In this document: positions 60,280 to 64,000 of the stretch, one piece after another
How the letters are laid out: every line of letters begins with the position of its first letter
Position numbering within the stretch: the stretch's first letter is position 1
Assembly: GCA_902486425.1 (NCBI GenBank)
Contig: CABTOK010000001.1
Location: 62,001-126,000 of the forward strand
Length of the DNA stretch: 64,000 nt
DNA from: UBA11475 sp902486425
Lineage (GTDB): Bacteria > Bacillota > Clostridia > Christensenellales > Borkfalkiaceae
Direction of reading: 5' to 3'
Made by a program: the position numbers and the translations under genes
Notes under the pieces: model-generated
Databases searched by the model: none
Told to the model about the DNA's origin: nothing
What the model saw: the letters and a program-made list of their open reading frames with translations, nothing else

Positions 60280-60657
60280 ATGGCACGTATAGCCGGTGTA
60301 GATTTACCTAACAATAAAAGAGTTGAAATAGGTATTACTTACATTTACGGTATCGGTCTGCCCACCGCTAAAAAAATTCTTGCGGAAACCGGCGTCAACC
60401 CAGATACCAGAGTTAAAGATTTAACTGAAACCGACATCTCCAAGCTCAGAGAATATATAGAACATCATTTAAGAGTTGAAGGTGATTTGAGAAGCGAAGT
60501 TAACCTTTCCATCAAGAGACTTATGGAAATCGGTTGCTATCGCGGAGTAAGACACAGAAAGGGCTTGCCCGTTCGCGGTCAGAGTTCCAAGAGAAATGCG
60601 AGAACCAGAAAAGGTCCGCGCCGTACAGTCGCTAAGAAGAAGACTGCTTCGAAATAA
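60280..60657 (+). CDS. rpsM: Ribosomal protein S13
   Basis: 125 residues, 30S head next to the P site. MARIAGVDLPNNKRVEIGIT, TYIYGIGLPTAKKIL and RGVRHRKGLPVRGQ. The start is at 60280, behind CGGAGG. The upstream in-frame extension is not conserved-looking. Confidence 0.97.
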   Translation: MARIAGVDLPNNKRVEIGITYIYGIGLPTAKKILAETGVNPDTRVKDLTETDISKLREYIEHHLRVEGDLRSEVNLSIKRLMEIGCYRGVRHRKGLPVRGQSSKRNARTRKGPRRTVAKKKTASK

Positions 60658-60671
60658 GACGGAGGTAAGTT

Positions 60672-61064
60672 ATGGCTGTAAAGAAAAAATTAGTTAAAAA
60701 ACGTAAAGAAGTAAGAAAGGTAGACAAAGGACAGGTACATATCCAGTCGTCTTTCAATAATACTCTCGTAACCGTAACCGATATGCAGGGCAACACCATT
60801 TCCTGGTGCAGCTCGGGTGCGCTCGGCTTCAAAGGTTCGAGAAAGTCCACTCCGTTTGCCGCTCAGATGGCTGCGGAAACCGCTTGCAAGGCCGCTAAAG
60901 AACACGGTTTGAGAAGCGTTGAAGTTTTCGTAAAAGGTCCCGGCGCAGGAAGAGAATCCGCAATAAGAGCGATCGCCAACTGCGAAATGGAAGTTACCCT
61001 TATCGAAGACGTTTCCCCGATCGCGCACAACGGTTGCAGACCGCCCAAAAAGCGCAGAGTATAA
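60672..61064 (+). CDS. rpsK: Ribosomal protein S11
   Basis: 130 residues. GQVHIQSSFNNTLVTVTDMQ, GFKGSRKSTPFAAQMAAE and the C-terminal PIAHNGCRPPKKRRV. Confidence 0.98.
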   Translation: MAVKKKLVKKRKEVRKVDKGQVHIQSSFNNTLVTVTDMQGNTISWCSSGALGFKGSRKSTPFAAQMAAETACKAAKEHGLRSVEVFVKGPGAGRESAIRAIANCEMEVTLIEDVSPIAHNGCRPPKKRRV

Positions 61065-61078
61065 CGGAGGTAAGATAA

Positions 61079-61702
61079 ATGGCTAAATATACAGATTCAA
61101 AATGTCGTTTATGCAGACGCGAAGGCGCTAAACTTTTCCTTAAAGGCGAAAGATGCTATAAAGCTTCGTGCGCTTTCGAAAAGAGACCTGTAGCTCCCGG
61201 TCAGCACGGCGCAGACAGAAAGAAGGTTTCCGAATACGGCTTGCAGCTTCGTGAAAAACAGAAATGCAAGAGAATTTACGGCGTTCTCGAAGGTCAGTTC
61301 AGAAAATATTACGAACAGGCAGACAGAATGAAGGGCATCACCGGTGAAAACATGCTTGCCCTTCTGGAAAGAAGACTCGACAACGTTATTTACAGAATGG
61401 GTATCGGCGCTTCGAGAAGTCAGGCAAGACAGCTCGTTACGCACGCTCACTTCACCGTTAACGGCAAGGTTGTAGACATTGCTTCCTACTCCGTTAAACC
61501 CGGCGACGTTATCGCGGTAAGAGAATCGAGAAAGGACAACAAGTACTTTACCGAAATCAAAGAAATGAAGGTTGCCGCAATGCCCAAATGGCTTGAATTC
61601 AATCCCGAAACTTTGACCGGTAAGGTTCTCGCTAACCCCGAAAGAGCAGACATCGACGCGCAGATCAAAGAACATCTTATCGTCGAATTGTACTCGAAGT
61701 AA
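61079..61702 (+). CDS. rpsD: Ribosomal protein S4 (zinc form)
   Basis: 207 residues, primary 16S binder. CRLCRREGAKLFLKGERC and a following CAF complete a four-cysteine site. Also LLERRLDNVIYRMGIGASRS and QARQLVTHAHFTVNGKVVDI (the S4 domain). It is in the alpha operon here, whereas in Bacillus subtilis rpsD lies elsewhere. Confidence 0.97.
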   Translation: MAKYTDSKCRLCRREGAKLFLKGERCYKASCAFEKRPVAPGQHGADRKKVSEYGLQLREKQKCKRIYGVLEGQFRKYYEQADRMKGITGENMLALLERRLDNVIYRMGIGASRSQARQLVTHAHFTVNGKVVDIASYSVKPGDVIAVRESRKDNKYFTEIKEMKVAAMPKWLEFNPETLTGKVLANPERADIDAQIKEHLIVELYSK

Positions 61703-61712
61703 TATTTTTAAG

Positions 61713-61814
61713 ACTATCGGTCTTAATAAAAAAATTAAATACGGCGGACGGCAAAAAGGGGAAACCCGCACCTTTCCACATGTGCGGAAAAGAATGCTTT
61801 TTGCCAGGTTCCCC
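61713..61814 (+). promoter_or_regulatory. Pseudoknot-like leader between rpsD and rpoA
   Basis: After a small AAGAC/GTCTT hairpin, GGCAAAAAG (61750-61758) pairs with CTTTTTGCC (61797-61805). GGGGAAACC (61758-61766) can pair with GGTTCCCC (61807-61814) in the crossed order of an H-type pseudoknot. The hairpin CCGCAC/GTGCGG lies in between. It ends 17 bases before the rpoA ribosome site, so it may control rpoA-rplQ translation. Confidence 0.6.
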
Positions 61815-61846
61815 GAAACTATTTTATTTAGGAGGATTAACCCGTT

Positions 61847-62797
61847 ATGATGGAAATCGAAATGCCGAAAATAGCTGTGGAAGAAAACGAAAATAAAAGT
61901 TACGCAAAGGTTGTCGTAGAACCGCTTGAAAAAGGATTCGGTCTTACAATAGGCAACGCTTTGAGAAGAATTTTGCTCTCCGCACTTCCCGGAGCCGCTA
62001 TCCAGACGATTAAGTTCGACGGAGCGAATATCAAACACGAATTCTCCGCCGTTCCCGGCGTAAAGGAAGATGTTACCGAAATAGTTCTTAACTTAAAGAC
62101 CGTTAATATCAAGACGTCTTCTTTGGATCAGAACTATAAGAAGACCGTTCGCCTTTACAAACAGGGCCCCGCGGTAGTAACCGCAGGCGATATCGAAGCG
62201 GACGCCGAAATCGAAATTCTTAATCCCGACACGTACATCTGTACCGTCGGCGAGGGTTACACTCTCGATATGGAACTTTCGATCGGAAGAGGCAGAGGCT
62301 ATCAGGACGCAAAATTCAACAAAACCGACGAGATCGGAACGATCGCTATAGACAGTATCTATACGCCCGTCAAAAAGGTCAGCTACACCGTTGAAAATTC
62401 GCGTGTAGGCGAAAGCGTAGATTATGACAAGCTCATTCTCGAAGTATGGACCAACGGCGCATTCTCGGGTAAAGACGTAGTCAGTCTTGCCGCGAAGATA
62501 CTCGAAGAATATATCAGAATGTTCGTAGATCTTTCAGAAGTAGGCAACGTAGGCATACTCGTTGCTCCCGAGGAAGACAAGAAGACGAAGATTCTCGAAA
62601 TGACCATCGAAGATCTCGACCTTACGGTAAGATCGTATCACTGCTTGAAGAGAGCAAACATACACACCGTTGAGGATCTCACCAAAAAGACCGAAGACGA
62701 TATGCTTAAGGTAAGAAACCTCGGCAAAAAATCTTTGGTAGAAGTTATCAACAAACTCGAAAGTTTAGGCTTAAGCTTAAAGGACAAGGAGGACTAA
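61847..62797 (+). CDS. rpoA: RNA polymerase alpha subunit
   Basis: 316 residues. The N-terminal assembly domain has FGLTIGNALRRILLSALPGA. The C-terminal domain binds UP elements and activators and includes RSYHCLKRANIHTVEDLTKK and VRNLGKKSLVEVINKLESLG. TAGGAGG precedes the ATG. Confidence 0.97.
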   Translation: MMEIEMPKIAVEENENKSYAKVVVEPLEKGFGLTIGNALRRILLSALPGAAIQTIKFDGANIKHEFSAVPGVKEDVTEIVLNLKTVNIKTSSLDQNYKKTVRLYKQGPAVVTAGDIEADAEIEILNPDTYICTVGEGYTLDMELSIGRGRGYQDAKFNKTDEIGTIAIDSIYTPVKKVSYTVENSRVGESVDYDKLILEVWTNGAFSGKDVVSLAAKILEEYIRMFVDLSEVGNVGILVAPEEDKKTKILEMTIEDLDLTVRSYHCLKRANIHTVEDLTKKTEDDMLKVRNLGKKSLVEVINKLESLGLSLKDKED

Positions 62798-62801
62798 TAC
62801 A

Positions 62802-63308
62802 ATGCCGAGAAAATTAGGCGTTACTACTGCGCAGAGAAAATCTATGTTAAGAAATCTTTCCTCTGATTTACTTTGGTACGGTAAGATCACTACGACCGAA
62901 GATAGAGCTAAAGAAGTTCGTTCTTATACCGAAAAATTAATCACCCTTGCTATGAATACTTATTCCGATAACGTCGAAACAAAAAAGACCGAAACTAATT
63001 CCAAGGGCAAAGAAGTAACCGTAACCGTAATCAAAGACGGCCCGAAGAAACTTGCCGCAAGAAGAAAACTCATGGCTTCGCTTTTCGACCTTCAGGAAGT
63101 AAAGGGATTCAAGGAAACGAATTCCGCATTCAAAGCAAGAACGAAAGATATCAATCACCCCCTCATCGAAAAGATCTTCAACGAAATCGCTCCCAAATAT
63201 GCGGCTCGTAAAGAAGAACTCGGACAGGGCGGCGGCTACACCAGAATTCTTAAATGCGGTCCCAGAAAGGGCGACGCGGCTGAAGTAGCTATCATCGAAC
63301 TCGTTTAA
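62802..63308 (+). CDS. rplQ: Ribosomal protein L17
   Basis: 168 residues. LGVTTAQRKSMLRNLSSDLL and ITTTEDRAKEVRSYTEKLI are normal. Longer than the ~120-residue bacterial form because of a charged insertion around TETNSKGKEVTVTVIKDG and an extra helical part in the middle. The C-terminus GGYTRILKCGPRKGDAAEVA is standard. Last gene of the operon. Confidence 0.95.
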   Translation: MPRKLGVTTAQRKSMLRNLSSDLLWYGKITTTEDRAKEVRSYTEKLITLAMNTYSDNVETKKTETNSKGKEVTVTVIKDGPKKLAARRKLMASLFDLQEVKGFKETNSAFKARTKDINHPLIEKIFNEIAPKYAARKEELGQGGGYTRILKCGPRKGDAAEVAIIELV

Positions 63309-63409
63309 TAGGTATCCGTCTTAAGCGGATTTACCGCAAAATCGCTTTAATTGTTCGCTTTTTATATATTCGCATATATGCGGAAGCTGACATAAAGCAA
63401 TATACAAGT

Positions 63410-63442
63410 AAAAAGCGTAGGGTTATAACTACGCTTTTTTTG
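63410..63442 (+). terminator. Terminator of the ribosomal operon
   Basis: Perfect 11-bp stem AAAAAGCGTAG/CTACGCTTTTT with a T run, 100 bp past rplQ. Confidence 0.9.
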
Positions 63443-63771
63443 TATAAAAATCCCTTTTATTTAAGGTTATGTACTTATATCCGCTTTTCGTTGGTCGATT
63501 TGCAAAAATATCGCCGAAGATTATTTTATCGGCGGTAAAGGAAAAAAGAATGAATTTTATTAAAAAGTCCGTGTTTGGTTAGCTTGTGGCTGACAAATAC
63601 AGGCTTTTCATATGCGAAAAATTTAAAATATCTTATTTATCGGGCGACTTTTTGTCGTAAAAAATGCCGAAAACGATTTTTTATTAAAAAATTCCGGCGT
63701 TTACTATATAAAAGCGCACGTATAGTCATTATCCGATAAATAATAAAATAAAAATAATTCGGGAGAAACCG
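63443..63771. other. Intergenic region before feoA
   Basis: About 330 bp without a coding frame. Near its end TTATCCGATAA (63730-63740) is a short palindrome in an AT-rich setting close to the expected feoA promoter. It could be an iron-regulator site, but the match to a Fur box is poor. Confidence 0.3.
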
Positions 63772-64000
63772 ATGAAATTAAGTAAATTATCCGCAGGCGA
63801 AACTGCAGTTATAACCGTCGTCGGGGGAGAAGGCGAACTGAGAAGACACTTTCTCGATATGGGCGTTATTCCGGGCGCGGCGATAACTTTCGTAAAGCTT
63901 GCGCCTATGGGCGATCCGATGGAATTTATGATTCACGGATACGAACTCACGTTAAGAGTCGCCGATGCAGAAAAAATAGAAGTCGAAAAATCCGATAATG
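63772..64000 (+). CDS. feoA: FeoA ferrous iron transport protein (3' end outside window)
   Basis: SH3-like cytoplasmic partner of the FeoB iron transporter. The visible 76 residues follow the family: MKLSKLSAGETAVITVVGGE, LRRHFLDMGVIPGAAITFVK, APMGDPMEFMIHGYELTLR. AAGTTGG-less start is set by GGGAG seven bases upstream. The frame runs off the window still open. feoB is expected next. Confidence 0.93.
   Translation, partial: MKLSKLSAGETAVITVVGGEGELRRHFLDMGVIPGAAITFVKLAPMGDPMEFMIHGYELTLRVADAEKIEVEKSDN

Noticed and set aside
61109..62038. 309-codon minus-strand open frame across rpsD and rpoA
   Set aside because: It is antisense to two essential genes, has no ribosome site and its composition mirrors the codon bias of the sense strand.
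1..64000. CRISPR array
   Set aside because: No evenly spaced identical repeats were found. The tandem hairpins at 47943 are only three imperfect units.

Overview
This window reads as the chromosome of a low-to-moderate GC Firmicute, most likely an uncultured gut Clostridia-type bacterium. The basis is the classic Firmicutes order uppS-cdsA-dxr-rseP, a complete S10-spc-alpha ribosomal operon with adk-map-infA inside it, a zinc-type S14, a YdjI/YdjG-like pair and BspA-like leucine-rich-repeat lipoproteins. Assignment below class level is a guess. I see no rRNA operon and no CRISPR array. There are two tRNA genes.

Layout. (1) 1-14047 is ordinary chromosome: the uppS tail, cdsA, dxr, rseP, gdhA, a PlsC-like acyltransferase, pyk, an ECF S component divergent from a shortened MocR-type regulator, a YiiX-like papain-fold protein, a MATE transporter and an orphan DNA methyltransferase. 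(2) 14238-14470 encodes a highly structured RNA with its own promoter and terminator. It sits in front of a BspA/InlB-like lipoprotein gene (14553) that is cut in two. (3) 15733-43008 is an integrated mobile element of about 27.3 kb. It sits inside the lipoprotein gene, and both junctions can be placed to the base. (4) 43008-64000 is chromosome again: the 3' half of the lipoprotein gene, tRNA-Leu and tRNA-Gly, SPFH and zinc-ribbon proteins, the 16-kb ribosomal protein operon and the start of feoA.

The element is the most interesting part. A large serine recombinase lies next to the left end. Rejoining the two ends gives a symmetric attP with a central TG, and joining the flanks restores one 544-codon open reading frame. 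The left arm carries regulators: an AAA/DUF4143 ATPase, a WYL regulator, a LexA-type repressor, a zinc ribbon protein, an HTH protein and a sigma-like factor. The centre (23.2-31.5 kb) is a co-directional block: small soluble proteins, three membrane-anchored extracellular proteins with similar C-terminal tails, a large signal-peptide protein with C-terminal membrane segments, a 47-residue membrane peptide, a multi-spanning P-loop ATPase with a Zot-like layout, and an HUH rolling-circle initiator followed by two very large hairpins that look like an origin. I see no relaxase of mobilisation type, VirB4 or other type IV secretion genes. The block resembles the gene logic of filamentous (inovirus-like) phages more than that of a conjugative element, but this is inference.

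Right of the origin is AT-rich cargo: an 814-residue fused ABC transporter and two lipoproteins. Each cargo unit is preceded by a copy of the same ~460-bp leader with a promoter, a ten-codon leader peptide and attenuator hairpins. A pcfK fragment between the units shows the region was assembled by recombination. The right arm (minus strand) carries pcfJ, a pcfK-MutS domain I fusion, an ardA-like anti-restriction gene and a string of small acidic unknown genes, which are candidates for anti-defence functions.
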